From positions 3,741,501 through 3,805,500 of the forward strand of contig NC_018010.1 in NCBI RefSeq assembly GCF_000265405.1: 64,000 nucleotides of DNA. Reading direction: 5' to 3'. Below the pieces are notes generated by a model that searched no databases, was not told the origin of the DNA, and worked only from the letters and a program-made list of their open reading frames with translations. Source of the stretch: Belliella baltica DSM 15883. Lineage in GTDB: Bacteria; Bacteroidota; Bacteroidia; Cytophagales; Cyclobacteriaceae. The position numbers were made by a program, and so were the translations under genes. Of the stretch, positions 25,845 through 34,528 are shown piece by piece (position 1 is the stretch's first letter; each line of letters starts with the position of its first letter).

Positions 25845-27620
25845 ATGGAACAAGAATTAACATTCTCTGACCTTGGGATTTCATCAGAAATCCTAAAGGC
25901 TGTAGAAGATATGGGCTATACCCAACCTTCTACAATTCAATCACAATCTATACCTCTTTTGCTTGATGGCAGAGATGTCATCGGACAAGCTCAAACCGGA
26001 ACTGGTAAGACTGCGTCTTTTGGTATTCCAATCATCGATCAAGTTGATCCAACGATCAACAAGCCACAAGCTTTGATCCTATGCCCTACAAGAGAACTTG
26101 CTGTACAGGTAGAAGGCGAAATCGTCAAACTATCTAAGTATAAAAGAGGAATCAGCAGCACATGTATCTATGGTGGTGAGTCTATTGATAGACAAATCAA
26201 AAGTTTAAAAAGAGGCGTACAGATTGTAGTGGGCACACCAGGTCGTATTATGGACCACATGCAAAGGAGAACTCTTAATCTAAGTCAAATTAGCATCATT
26301 GTTTTGGATGAGGCTGACGAGATGTTGGATATGGGATTCAGAGATGATATTGAGACCATTTTGAGCTCAATGCCAGAAGAGAGGCAAACGGTATTTTTCT
26401 CAGCAACCATGCCAAAACCAATTCTAGACTTGACAAGGAAATACCAAAACAATCCTGAGATTGTGAAAGTATTGAGAAAGGAATTAACTGTAGAGAATAT
26501 TTCCCAAGCTTATTATGAAGTAAGACCAAGCTTAAGAATTGAGTTGATGGTTAGACTGATGGAACTGAATCAATTTAAGCTGAGTGTTGTATTTTGTAAT
26601 ACAAAAAGATCTACAGATGAAGTAACCGAGTCCTTGATTTCTAAAGGAATTATGGCGGAGGCCTTGCATGGTGATCTTTCTCAAGCGCAAAGAACCAAAG
26701 TAATGAATAAGTTCAGAAAAGGAACTTGCTCAGTATTGGTAGCTACAGATGTGGCAGCTAGAGGTATAGATGTGGATGATGTGGAAGCAGTATTCAATTA
26801 TGATTTGCCATTAGACGAAGAAAACTACGTTCACAGAATCGGTAGAACAGGTAGAGCTGGTAAATCAGGTATGGCTTTGAGTTTTGTAACTGGAAGAAAA
26901 GATACTTATAGATTGAGAGATCTTGAGAAATTTATCAAGACTACAATCCATAAAATGGATCCCCCTTCAGTAACTGATTTGGTGGAGTTGAAAAAAGCTT
27001 CATTGGTGAAGGATGTAAATGCATCTATCAACAAAGTAGAAGACAATCAGCTTTTTGAAGAAACTATCGGAATGATGCTTGCTGAAGGTTTGACAATAGA
27101 GCAAGTTGCATTAGGTTTGATCAAAATGCAAATGGGAGAGACTGTCAAGGAAATGGAAGATCAAAACTTCGGCCTAGATTTAGGTGGAGGAAGAGATAGA
27201 GACCGTGGAGATAGAGGTTCTAGAAGAGGAGAAAGAGACTTTGGAGGAAGAGGAAGAAGCGAAAGAGGAGACAGATTCTCTGGCAGAGACCGTTCTGAAA
27301 GAGGTGGAGATAGATTCGATCGTTCTGAAAGAGCACCAAGGAGAGAAAGAACTTCTTCAAGAGAAAAGGGCGTAAGAGAACCAGGAATGGCTCGCCTTTT
27401 TATTAATGTTGGTGCAAAAGATAGAATTCGTCCAAATGATATCGTTGGAGCTATCGCTGGTGAAACTGGCGTACCAGGAAAAAGCATTGGAGGAATTGAT
27501 ATATTTGACAACTTCTCTTTTGTGGATGTCCCTCAAAAAGATGCTGATCATGTAATCAACGTGATGAGAGACAACACGATAAAAGGTAAAGTTGTAAATA
27601 TTGAAATTTCAAAAGGTTAA
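25845..27620 (+). CDS. DEAD-box ATP-dependent RNA helicase, CsdA/DeaD type
   Basis: 591 residues. Q motif near 5-30, Walker A AQTGTGKT at about 48-55, DEAD box VLDEADEMLDMGF, SAT motif SATMP, and motif [13 protein letters not shown]. After the helicase core comes a linker of about 70 residues rich in Arg, Gly, Asp and Ser (about 445-515), then a C-terminal DbpA-type RNA-binding domain (ARLFINVGAKDRIRPNDIVGAI to the end). Such enzymes unwind RNA during ribosome assembly and cold adaptation. Its leader is strongly structured, which may be autoregulatory. Confidence 0.95.
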   Translation: MEQELTFSDLGISSEILKAVEDMGYTQPSTIQSQSIPLLLDGRDVIGQAQTGTGKTASFGIPIIDQVDPTINKPQALILCPTRELAVQVEGEIVKLSKYKRGISSTCIYGGESIDRQIKSLKRGVQIVVGTPGRIMDHMQRRTLNLSQISIIVLDEADEMLDMGFRDDIETILSSMPEERQTVFFSATMPKPILDLTRKYQNNPEIVKVLRKELTVENISQAYYEVRPSLRIELMVRLMELNQFKLSVVFCNTKRSTDEVTESLISKGIMAEALHGDLSQAQRTKVMNKFRKGTCSVLVATDVAARGIDVDDVEAVFNYDLPLDEENYVHRIGRTGRAGKSGMALSFVTGRKDTYRLRDLEKFIKTTIHKMDPPSVTDLVELKKASLVKDVNASINKVEDNQLFEETIGMMLAEGLTIEQVALGLIKMQMGETVKEMEDQNFGLDLGGGRDRDRGDRGSRRGERDFGGRGRSERGDRFSGRDRSERGGDRFDRSERAPRRERTSSREKGVREPGMARLFINVGAKDRIRPNDIVGAIAGETGVPGKSIGGIDIFDNFSFVDVPQKDADHVINVMRDNTIKGKVVNIEISKG

Positions 27621-27641
27621 TAGCTACAATCAAAAATAAAC

Positions 27642-27675
27642 AAAAGCGTATCCTCTTCGGGATACGCTTTTTTTT
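27642..27675 (+). terminator. Terminator of the DEAD-box helicase gene
   Basis: AAAGCGTATCC (27643-27653) pairs with GGATACGCTTT (27660-27670) around a six-base loop, followed by T residues. Confidence 0.9.
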
Positions 27676-27771
27676 GTTCTTATGAGTAAAATCATAATAG
27701 ATATTTATTTCCAAATGTGTTCATATCAAAAGCATTACTTATTTTAGCTAACAGTTAAAAATTTCAAGCCC

Positions 27772-28488
27772 ATGCAACTATTTTTCCATGAACATACAAG
27801 TGATGATCAATTCACACTCGATTCAGAAGAATCAAAACACCTGATTAAAGTCCTGAGAAAAACTCAGGGAGATCGTGTTAAATTCACCAATGGAAAAGGA
27901 TGTCTTTTTCATTGTGTCATCCTCGATAGCAACCCTAAAAGTGCTAAAATTAAAATTGAAGAAAGAGAATTTCTTCCAGAAGATGACTATTACATACACC
28001 TTGCGATTTCTCCAACTAAAAATTCTGAAAGAATGGAATGGATGGTGGAAAAATTGACAGAAATTGGTGTTCATGAAATCACCTTCATGGAATCTAAATA
28101 TTCAGAAAGAAGTCACCTCAAACTAGAAAGACTAGAAAAAAAGATAATTGCTGCTTGTAAACAAAGTCTAAAGACACGTGTTCCTAAACTGAACCCTGTA
28201 AGACCAATGAATGAGCTCGTTCAAGACAGCAAATTCAATACCTATCAGAGATTCATCGCCTATGTTGACAAAGAAAATGATCGTCATTTATTCGATAAAG
28301 TCAAGCCTGATAATGCATACCTGATTTTAATAGGGCCTGAAGGAGACTTTTCTCAACAGGAACTTCAGTTAGCTTTTGGCAATCATTTCTTACCTTGTTC
28401 TTTAGGAAAAAGCAGACTAAGATCTGAAACAGCAGGTGTAGCAGCAGTACATACCATTCAACTTAAAAATAATTTAAAAGAACTATGA
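27772..28488 (+). CDS. rsmE: 16S rRNA (uracil(1498)-N(3))-methyltransferase
   Basis: 238 residues. N-terminal PUA-like RNA-binding region (1-70) and C-terminal SPOUT methyltransferase with its knot: LILIGPEGDFSQQEL and LGKSRLRSETAG are the classic RsmE motifs that bind S-adenosylmethionine. It methylates U1498 of 16S rRNA in the 30S subunit. The stop overlaps the next gene by four bases (ATGA). Confidence 0.96.
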   Translation: MQLFFHEHTSDDQFTLDSEESKHLIKVLRKTQGDRVKFTNGKGCLFHCVILDSNPKSAKIKIEEREFLPEDDYYIHLAISPTKNSERMEWMVEKLTEIGVHEITFMESKYSERSHLKLERLEKKIIAACKQSLKTRVPKLNPVRPMNELVQDSKFNTYQRFIAYVDKENDRHLFDKVKPDNAYLILIGPEGDFSQQELQLAFGNHFLPCSLGKSRLRSETAGVAAVHTIQLKNNLKEL

Positions 28489-28982
28489 AAAAGACAATTC
28501 TATATTTATTTGCACTAGTGACATTTTTTGCTTGCCAAACAAACTCTCAGACGGAAGAAAAAAGCACAGCCGTTGGTCATGAAGGCTGGTTAGAAGGGAC
28601 TTCCGAAGAAAAGTTCGAAGAAGTAGCACATCAATTAGGTGGTTTTAGTAGAACTATGGTGGAGGTTTCATACAGATATTCAGAACTATATTGGTCTGGG
28701 ATGGACGAGAATTGGGGATATGCTGAGCATCAAGTAGAGCACATCATTGAAGCAATGGAGGATGGATTAAAAAGAAGACCTGAAAGAGCTGAGTCTGCAG
28801 AGAGTTTTATGAAAGAATCTATTCCAGCAATTGAAGCACTCATCAAAAAAGAAGATAAAGAAGAATTTCTTAAGGGTTTTAGGGCACTCACATCTGGCTG
28901 TAATGCCTGTCATGCCAAAGAAGGAGAATCCTATATCATGATAGCGGAGCCAGAAATCAGAACATCTCCAGTAAGGTTTTAA
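28485..28982 (+). CDS. Lipoprotein with a c-type haem motif
   Basis: 165 residues: signal sequence with lipobox ending at C17 (FFACQ), a mostly helical body, and CNACH at residues 139-143, a CxxCH site for covalent haem c. Met152 could be a sixth ligand. It would be exported, lipidated and loaded with one haem, acting as a small electron carrier or sensor on the membrane. It is translationally coupled to rsmE, although no functional link between the two is known. Family not recognised beyond the motif. Confidence 0.75.
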   Translation: MKKTILYLFALVTFFACQTNSQTEEKSTAVGHEGWLEGTSEEKFEEVAHQLGGFSRTMVEVSYRYSELYWSGMDENWGYAEHQVEHIIEAMEDGLKRRPERAESAESFMKESIPAIEALIKKEDKEEFLKGFRALTSGCNACHAKEGESYIMIAEPEIRTSPVRF

Positions 28983-29007
28983 CCCACGACAAATTATTTT
29001 AAAAAAA

Positions 29008-30138
29008 ATGGTTTTGCCCAAGGAAAACAGGATAGCTAACACTAAAAAAGGCTTAACTTTCATTCTAAAGACGGATGAAGATGACGAGAGGCCTGTTTTT
29101 ATCGCAGGCAATTTTAATCATTGGCTTACTCAAGATAAGCAATTTCAAATGACAAAACTGGAAGTTGGCAAATACAGCTTTCAGTTTCCCGAAAATTTTA
29201 AATTTCCGATTCCTTTAGAATACAAATTTACAAAAGGTGATTGGTCAGAGGTAGAGATTGACCGATATGGGAATAAAACACCAAATCGAGTCCTTACAGA
29301 ATCTAAAGTTTTTCGAGAGGAATATGTACCAAGATGGAGGAAAAATTGGCTTCCATTTCAAAAAGAACATTTACCAAAAATTCATTTGATCTCAGAGGAG
29401 TTTGAAATTCCCCAACTGAACAAAACTAGAAAAATCTGGGCTCTCCTCCCCCACGACTACGAAACTTCCAACGAAAACTACCCTGTACTCTACCTTCAAG
29501 ATGCACAAAATCTTTTCAATGAAAATGCAGCATACGATAACTGGCAAATTGACAAAAAGCTCGCTGTCATGTCATATTATGGTATTGGGAAAATTATTGT
29601 CATCGCTGTCGAACATGCAGAAAAAGAGCGAATTATTGAATACAACGTTGGTAATACTTTGCTCGGAAAAGGTCAAGGAAAAAAGTACATCAGATTTATC
29701 ACAGATACCTTAAAACCATTTGTCGATAAGAACTTCAGAACTAAACCACTACGAGAATTTACCGGAATCGGTGGAAGTTCTATGGGGGGATTGGTAAGTA
29801 TTTTCAGCGGAATGATGTACCCGGAAGTTTATGGGAAATTAATGATTTTCTCCCCTTCATTATGGGTCTTACCGAAAATTAAGTTAGCCTTTTTAGATTT
29901 ATTTGACCCAGCTGACACAAAAATATATTTATATGCTGGTGGAGATGAAAGTGAAACCATGATCAAGCATGTGAAGAAGTTTAAGAAAAAACTTCTCAAA
30001 AATGAAGCTCTCAGAGAAAAAATGAAAATTAAACTTTCTATCAATGAAGAAGGCAAGCACAATGAAAGCTATTGGAGTGATGAATTCCCAAAAGCAATAG
30101 AATGGTTGTTTTTTAGCAATAAAGAAGAGGATAAGTAG
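29008..30138 (+). CDS. Alpha/beta-hydrolase esterase with N-terminal CBM48-like domain
   Basis: 376 residues without a signal peptide. Residues about 15-105 resemble a CBM48/AMPK glycogen-binding domain (VFIAGNFNHWL, then YKFTKGDWSEVEID). The rest is an esterase D-like hydrolase: LPHDYETSNENYPVLYLQDAQNLF and the nucleophile elbow GGSSMGGLVSIF, with ESYWSDEF near the catalytic His at the end. Relatives hydrolyse carboxylate esters such as siderophore or feruloyl esters; the substrate here is unknown. The carbohydrate-binding domain suggests an intracellular glucan or sugar-ester context. Confidence 0.82.
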   Translation: MVLPKENRIANTKKGLTFILKTDEDDERPVFIAGNFNHWLTQDKQFQMTKLEVGKYSFQFPENFKFPIPLEYKFTKGDWSEVEIDRYGNKTPNRVLTESKVFREEYVPRWRKNWLPFQKEHLPKIHLISEEFEIPQLNKTRKIWALLPHDYETSNENYPVLYLQDAQNLFNENAAYDNWQIDKKLAVMSYYGIGKIIVIAVEHAEKERIIEYNVGNTLLGKGQGKKYIRFITDTLKPFVDKNFRTKPLREFTGIGGSSMGGLVSIFSGMMYPEVYGKLMIFSPSLWVLPKIKLAFLDLFDPADTKIYLYAGGDESETMIKHVKKFKKKLLKNEALREKMKIKLSINEEGKHNESYWSDEFPKAIEWLFFSNKEEDK

Positions 30139-30275
30139 ATTATCAAAAAATATCAGTATAGAATTAGAGCAAAACATTTCAACTAATTTTATTAATTCAA
30201 GTTAAGATTGTTAGTTAGCCTGCATGCTTTAATAATTTTAAAGAAATTCAATTTTAGCAATTCGACATCAATAAT

Positions 30276-31706
30276 ATGAAAATCAAAATCAAATCAGCTT
30301 CTTCTGAACTTGGAAAGCTAGTCATTATCCCATTTTTTGAGAAGAGTTCTGGTATAGTATTGCCACTTAACTCTCTAGAAACAACGATATCCAAAAATGT
30401 ATTTTCTGGAAAAAAAGACAGCCTGTTTATACTTGAAAAATCAAATACAATCTATATTCTTTTAGGTGTAGGTTCTGAACCAACCTACAATTCAATTCTA
30501 ACTGCTTTTAGAAGAATCACTGCAAAACATGCGGATTTGATTGAGAATGAAATTGATTTATATTTTACAGCTGATTTTACTGCAACACAGCAACAAGCTG
30601 CATTGAATGGTTTGATGTTAGGCTCCTATCGATTGAGTCATTTTAAAAAATCAGAGACATCATCAAAGGACTGGGATTCTATCCAATTAGGAATTCTATC
30701 CAATGAAAAGACTATTGAAAAGCTTTCTGAGGATATTATTAAAATCTCTGAAGCCCAATTGGAGTGCATGAAACTGGTTGATTTACCTCCCAATACTGCT
30801 ACTCCATCCTATTTGAGTGATTGGACAAAGGAAGCATCTGAAAAATATGGTTTTGGATTAGAAGTCTTAGGTAGAGAAGCTGCCGCAAAAATAGGATTGA
30901 AAGCTTTTTTGGCAGTGAGTCAAGGAAGTGATATTGACAGAGCTCCTCAATTTATCATTGCGGAATACAGAGTTGAAAATCCCAAAAAACACCTTGGATT
31001 AGTTGGCAAAGGAGTCACATTTGATACCGGTGGATTGAATATCAAAACTGCAGGAATGGTACACATGAAATGCGATATGGGAGGAGCTGCAACAGTTCTG
31101 GGAGCTCTGCAAGCTATCGCAGATTTGAAGTTGCCTTATGATGTGACTGCGATTGTGCCTTGCGTGGAAAATGCTGTTGATAGCCTTTCATTTCTCCCTT
31201 CTGACGTGATCGGAAGCTATAGTGGCAAAACCATAGAAATCATCGATACAGATGCAGAAGGTAGACTAATCCTCGCAGATGGACTCTCCTATTTAGTCAA
31301 AAACTACAAAAATGATCACGTTCTTGACTTTGCTACCTTGACAGGAAGTGCCGTGGGAACATTTGGTTATAATTGTGCAGCTTTATTTACAAATGACAAA
31401 GTACTTTCAGAGAATCTACAAAATGCAGGAGATCAAATCAGTGAAAGAATGTGGCCACTCCCCCTTTGGGACAGTTACAAATCTGAGATGGATAGTGAAA
31501 TTGCAGACATCAAAAATTACAATGGCAAACCTGTAGCAGGTGCGATTACCGCTGCTAAATTTTTGGAAGCTTTTACAGAAAACCATCCTTCTTGGGCACA
31601 TCTTGACATCGCTGGTACTGCTTTTGGAGATTCTGAATTTGCAAAAACCAAACATGCTACTGCTTATGGTGTCCATTTAATTGTTAAATTGTTGCAAAAC
31701 TTATAA
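30276..31706 (+). CDS. Leucyl aminopeptidase (M17 family)
   Basis: 476 residues. N-terminal macro-like domain and C-terminal two-metal catalytic domain. The metal-binding segments GKGVTFDTGGLNIKTAGMVH and DTDAEGRLILADGL (usual form NTDAEGRL) are present, with MKCDMGGAATVLG around the catalytic lysine region. Cytoplasmic enzyme that removes N-terminal residues from peptides, usually hexameric. The ATP-grasp gene starts three bases after its stop. Confidence 0.93.
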   Translation: MKIKIKSASSELGKLVIIPFFEKSSGIVLPLNSLETTISKNVFSGKKDSLFILEKSNTIYILLGVGSEPTYNSILTAFRRITAKHADLIENEIDLYFTADFTATQQQAALNGLMLGSYRLSHFKKSETSSKDWDSIQLGILSNEKTIEKLSEDIIKISEAQLECMKLVDLPPNTATPSYLSDWTKEASEKYGFGLEVLGREAAAKIGLKAFLAVSQGSDIDRAPQFIIAEYRVENPKKHLGLVGKGVTFDTGGLNIKTAGMVHMKCDMGGAATVLGALQAIADLKLPYDVTAIVPCVENAVDSLSFLPSDVIGSYSGKTIEIIDTDAEGRLILADGLSYLVKNYKNDHVLDFATLTGSAVGTFGYNCAALFTNDKVLSENLQNAGDQISERMWPLPLWDSYKSEMDSEIADIKNYNGKPVAGAITAAKFLEAFTENHPSWAHLDIAGTAFGDSEFAKTKHATAYGVHLIVKLLQNL

Positions 31707-31709
31707 CCT

Positions 31710-32927
31710 ATGAACACCGATACCAAAACTTTTATCTGCATTTCTAACTTTTTCAAAGGTGGAGATTTTATGAAGCAACTGAACATTTTAGGAAACAAAG
31801 TCTATTTGATTACTTCTGAAAAACTCAAAGAAAAACCTTGGCCACACGAGCATTTGGAGGAAGTTTTTTATATGTCAGGACAGGATTTGGATTGGAATCT
31901 AGAGCATTTGCTCCTCGGGGTTGCTGATTTGATGAAAGCTAACAAAATTGAATCCATCATTGCCTTGGATGATTATGATGTGGAGAAAGCAACCTTTCTC
32001 AGGGAAAACCTAAGAATTCCAGGTATGGGTCAAACAACCGGTCGATATTTTAGAGATAAGCTCGCCATGAGAATGAGAGCAAAAGATGCTGGCGTTCTTG
32101 TTCCAGCGTTCTCAGCACTTTTCAATGACGAAGAAATCAATCACTTTGCAGATACAGTTGCTGCACCTTGGGTTTTAAAACCAAGATCCGAAGCCTCAGC
32201 AAATGGTATCATCAAAGTTCATGACAAGGAAAATCTTTGGAAACATGTCCATGAATTGGGTGAAAATAGAATTCGATACCTTGTGGAGCAATTCAAACCT
32301 GGAGACGTTTATCATGCTGATGGATTAAACCTGGAGGGAAAAACACTTTCTTGCACAGTTTCAAAATATTTGGCCACCCCAATGGAAATTTCCCAAGGAG
32401 GAGGAATTTTCAGAAGTGCCAACATCGAGTACAATTCTGATGATGACAAAGCCATCCAAAAAGCCAACGTACAAGTCATGAAGGCTTTTGGAATGAAAAG
32501 TGGAGCTACTCATACAGAATTCATAAAAAACAGAGAAGATGGGGAAATCTATTTTTTAGAAACATCCAGTAGAGTTGGCGGTGCACATCTAGCTGAAATG
32601 GTGGAAGGAGCTACGGGGATTAATTTATGGGCAGAATGGGCGAAAATAGAAAATGCGCTTGCTCGTGGACAGGAATATCAACTTCCAAAAAAACGAAAAG
32701 AATATGCTGGAATTGTTTTGACACTTTCCAAGTTTGAAAAGCCAGATTTATCATCATTTGATGATGCTGAAGTGTGTTTTAGGGTTCCCTTAGACTATCA
32801 TGCTGGCTTGATCATCCGATCAAAAAAACATGCAAAGGTGAGAGAACTGCTAGATAATTATGCTGAGAGATTAACAAAAGACTTTTCAACCACCGCTGAT
32901 CCTGAGCAACTCAAAAAATTTCATTAG
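31710..32927 (+). CDS. ATP-grasp domain protein
   Basis: 405 residues. N-terminal Rossmann-like part (KTFICISNFFKGGDF), then an ATP-grasp fold (about 115-310): PWVLKPRSEASANGIIKV holds the ATP-binding Lys, and FLETSSRVGGAH carries the metal-binding Glu and following Arg. Such enzymes join a carboxylate to an amine or thiol using ATP; the substrates are unknown. Its start lies three bases after the M17 aminopeptidase stop, so they form an operon and may act on related peptides. Confidence 0.85.
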   Translation: MNTDTKTFICISNFFKGGDFMKQLNILGNKVYLITSEKLKEKPWPHEHLEEVFYMSGQDLDWNLEHLLLGVADLMKANKIESIIALDDYDVEKATFLRENLRIPGMGQTTGRYFRDKLAMRMRAKDAGVLVPAFSALFNDEEINHFADTVAAPWVLKPRSEASANGIIKVHDKENLWKHVHELGENRIRYLVEQFKPGDVYHADGLNLEGKTLSCTVSKYLATPMEISQGGGIFRSANIEYNSDDDKAIQKANVQVMKAFGMKSGATHTEFIKNREDGEIYFLETSSRVGGAHLAEMVEGATGINLWAEWAKIENALARGQEYQLPKKRKEYAGIVLTLSKFEKPDLSSFDDAEVCFRVPLDYHAGLIIRSKKHAKVRELLDNYAERLTKDFSTTADPEQLKKFH

Positions 32928-32964
32928 TGAGTGAAATACCAAACGGCATTTCACTCACTTTTTA
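32927..32964 (+). terminator. Terminator of the M17/ATP-grasp operon
   Basis: GTGAGTGAAAT (32927-32937) pairs with ATTTCACTCAC (32948-32958), followed by six T. It overlaps the ATP-grasp stop codon and ends just before the convergent gene. Confidence 0.85.
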
Positions 32965-32966
32965 AT

Positions 32967-33698
32967 TCATTCAGCAGAAATTACCAAGAACTCCTTACTT
33001 TGGGTGACAGTTTTGACAGCAAACCCTTGACTCTTCATATCAGATAGATTTTTATCTAGACTGTTTATATTAGAGATTTCAATCCCAATTCTCTTTGATT
33101 GATCTTCAGAGGCCGCCACGAAAATATTATTCTCTAGATTTTCATTTAATGTTTTCGCCAACTGATCCAAAGTAAATCCGATATATTTTCCTTTTCCATT
33201 TTTGATATCAGAATAAGACATCACTCCAGCATCCATGCTTTCTATCTTAGTCTTCATGATAGATTCATCTGAGATGCTTATTTCATAAAGTTCTAAATCA
33301 TAGGTACTTTTGGTTGATTTCAATTTCAATTCTTTGAAAATTAAAGCAGCTACTTCTTCTCTCACTTCATCCAAAGGAACTGAACTTTTCAAATCCAATC
33401 TATATTTCCGTTTATCCCCTTCTTCAAACTCCAGGTATGGAGTATCCAATAGAACAGCCATCACCTCTTCAAAAGATCCTGATTTTTGAATTAATTGTGG
33501 ACCCCAAGCAGAGCCTTTTGTTTCGAAAGCAGTTAGAAACTTTTCTCTATGCAATTCTAACTCAAATCTGTCATTCTTCTCAAGAATAACCGCTTCTTGT
33601 CTTGGTCCTTCTGTTTTTAGCGTTTCATATTTGATTACAAATGATGCTATCGAAAGCAACATTAAAACTCCGAGTAATACTACTTTTATCTTTTTCAT
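32967..33698 (-). CDS. Secreted or membrane-anchored protein, DUF3738-like end
   Basis: 243 residues with an N-terminal signal or anchor helix (about 5-22). The C-terminal region (YIGFTLDQLAKTLNENLENNIFVAASE and following) loosely resembles DUF3738/TIGR03435 proteins, where a domain holding an L-x-x-L-A pattern recurs. The resemblance is weak. It lies downstream of a small membrane protein and an XRE regulator on the same strand, so it may belong to that unit. Function unknown. Confidence 0.65.
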   Translation of the reverse strand: MKKIKVVLLGVLMLLSIASFVIKYETLKTEGPRQEAVILEKNDRFELELHREKFLTAFETKGSAWGPQLIQKSGSFEEVMAVLLDTPYLEFEEGDKRKYRLDLKSSVPLDEVREEVAALIFKELKLKSTKSTYDLELYEISISDESIMKTKIESMDAGVMSYSDIKNGKGKYIGFTLDQLAKTLNENLENNIFVAASEDQSKRIGIEISNINSLDKNLSDMKSQGFAVKTVTQSKEFLVISAE

Positions 33699-33723
33699 GC
33701 TATTTTTTGTTTATTTTTTGAAA

Positions 33724-33924
33724 TCAGTCATTTTCTTCCAGTGTAAAGATATCTTCTACAGATACTTCAAAGTTTTGAGCAATTTTTAAAGCAAGTACCG
33801 TTGATGGAACATATTTTCCTGCTTCAATCGAATTGATCGTTTGCCTACTCACCCCAATCCGATCAGCCAAATCTTGCTGAGTCATATCCTTTTTGGCGCG
33901 CTCTACCTTGAGACTATTCTTCAT
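33724..33924 (-). CDS. XRE-family helix-turn-helix regulator
   Basis: 66 residues from the ATG at 33924 (MKNSLKVERAKKDMTQQDLA); the frame is open further upstream but the family starts here. Nearly the whole protein is one HTH_3 domain (residues about 5-60, with QQDLADRIGVSRQTINSIEAGKYVPS). Short YozG/YvaO-like regulators of this form are often paired with a small membrane protein, as here: the upstream gene overlaps its start by 11 bases. Confidence 0.9.
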   Translation of the reverse strand: MKNSLKVERAKKDMTQQDLADRIGVSRQTINSIEAGKYVPSTVLALKIAQNFEVSVEDIFTLEEND

Positions 33925-34294
33925 TGTTTTTGAAATAAAGTTGATAGTAGAAAACAAAAAGGTAAATCCCAATAAAGATAATCCCGACCAAAACAGCCGG
34001 TATGGGCAAATTCACAAGACCCTCAGCTCTCCATTCATCAAATAAAGAAAATCCTAAGATGAATAGAACTTGTATAAACACGGCAGTTTGAAGAGACTTC
34101 AACCGAACAGATTGAATCATTTCATCTTCAATTTTTTCTTTTGCTGATGCGATGATGAATAAGCCAAAAAATGCTAAACTCATCAGCAGCAGGAAATAGT
34201 AATAGCCAAATATCAAATGACCAAAGACCGAGAAAAGAAATATAGAAAATCCAATAGATTTGAAATAGCTAGGTAATAAATAGTTGGGGATCAC
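33914..34294 (-). CDS. Small four-helix membrane protein
   Basis: 126 residues from a GTG start at 34294, 12 bases after the expected transcription start. Four hydrophobic segments (about 10-28, 30-50, 68-86, 97-117) with a charged linker KEKIEDEMIQSVRLKSLQ. It overlaps the HTH gene that follows and is likely its partner. Function unknown. Confidence 0.75.
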   Translation of the reverse strand: MIPNYLLPSYFKSIGFSIFLFSVFGHLIFGYYYFLLLMSLAFFGLFIIASAKEKIEDEMIQSVRLKSLQTAVFIQVLFILGFSLFDEWRAEGLVNLPIPAVLVGIIFIGIYLFVFYYQLYFKNNEE

Positions 34295-34312
34295 AAGTCA
34301 AATTTATTTTAC

Positions 34313-34344
34313 CAAATGTAAAACAAACTTTACATAATATCAAA
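34313..34344 (-). promoter_or_regulatory. Promoter of the membrane protein/XRE operon
   Basis: On the minus strand TTTG (34344-34341), 20 bases, then TACATTTG (34320-34313), a full consensus match. The leader is about 12 bases. Confidence 0.65.
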
Positions 34345-34528
34345 TAGACTTGCTATATTTTTCTTTTATGAAAAACTACCCAAAGCCAATAGCTCAAAAT
34401 ATTACTTATATAATCACTAATTATTCGACTATAAATTTTATAATTCTAAGATCAATCAAACGTTTTTTTGATTAATCATCAACAAAAACACCAAATTTCT
34501 TAACTTCGAATCAAACCTAGTTTAAACC

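Noticed and set aside
27184..27375. Repeated Arg/Gly/Asp codons that look like a tandem repeat or CRISPR-like array
   Set aside because: There is no constant repeat-spacer length; it is the low-complexity linker of the helicase.
27161..27511. A 116-codon leucine/serine/proline-rich frame on the minus strand
   Set aside because: It is the antisense of the Arg/Gly-rich linker of the DEAD-box helicase; repetitive purine-rich codons leave the other strand open by chance.
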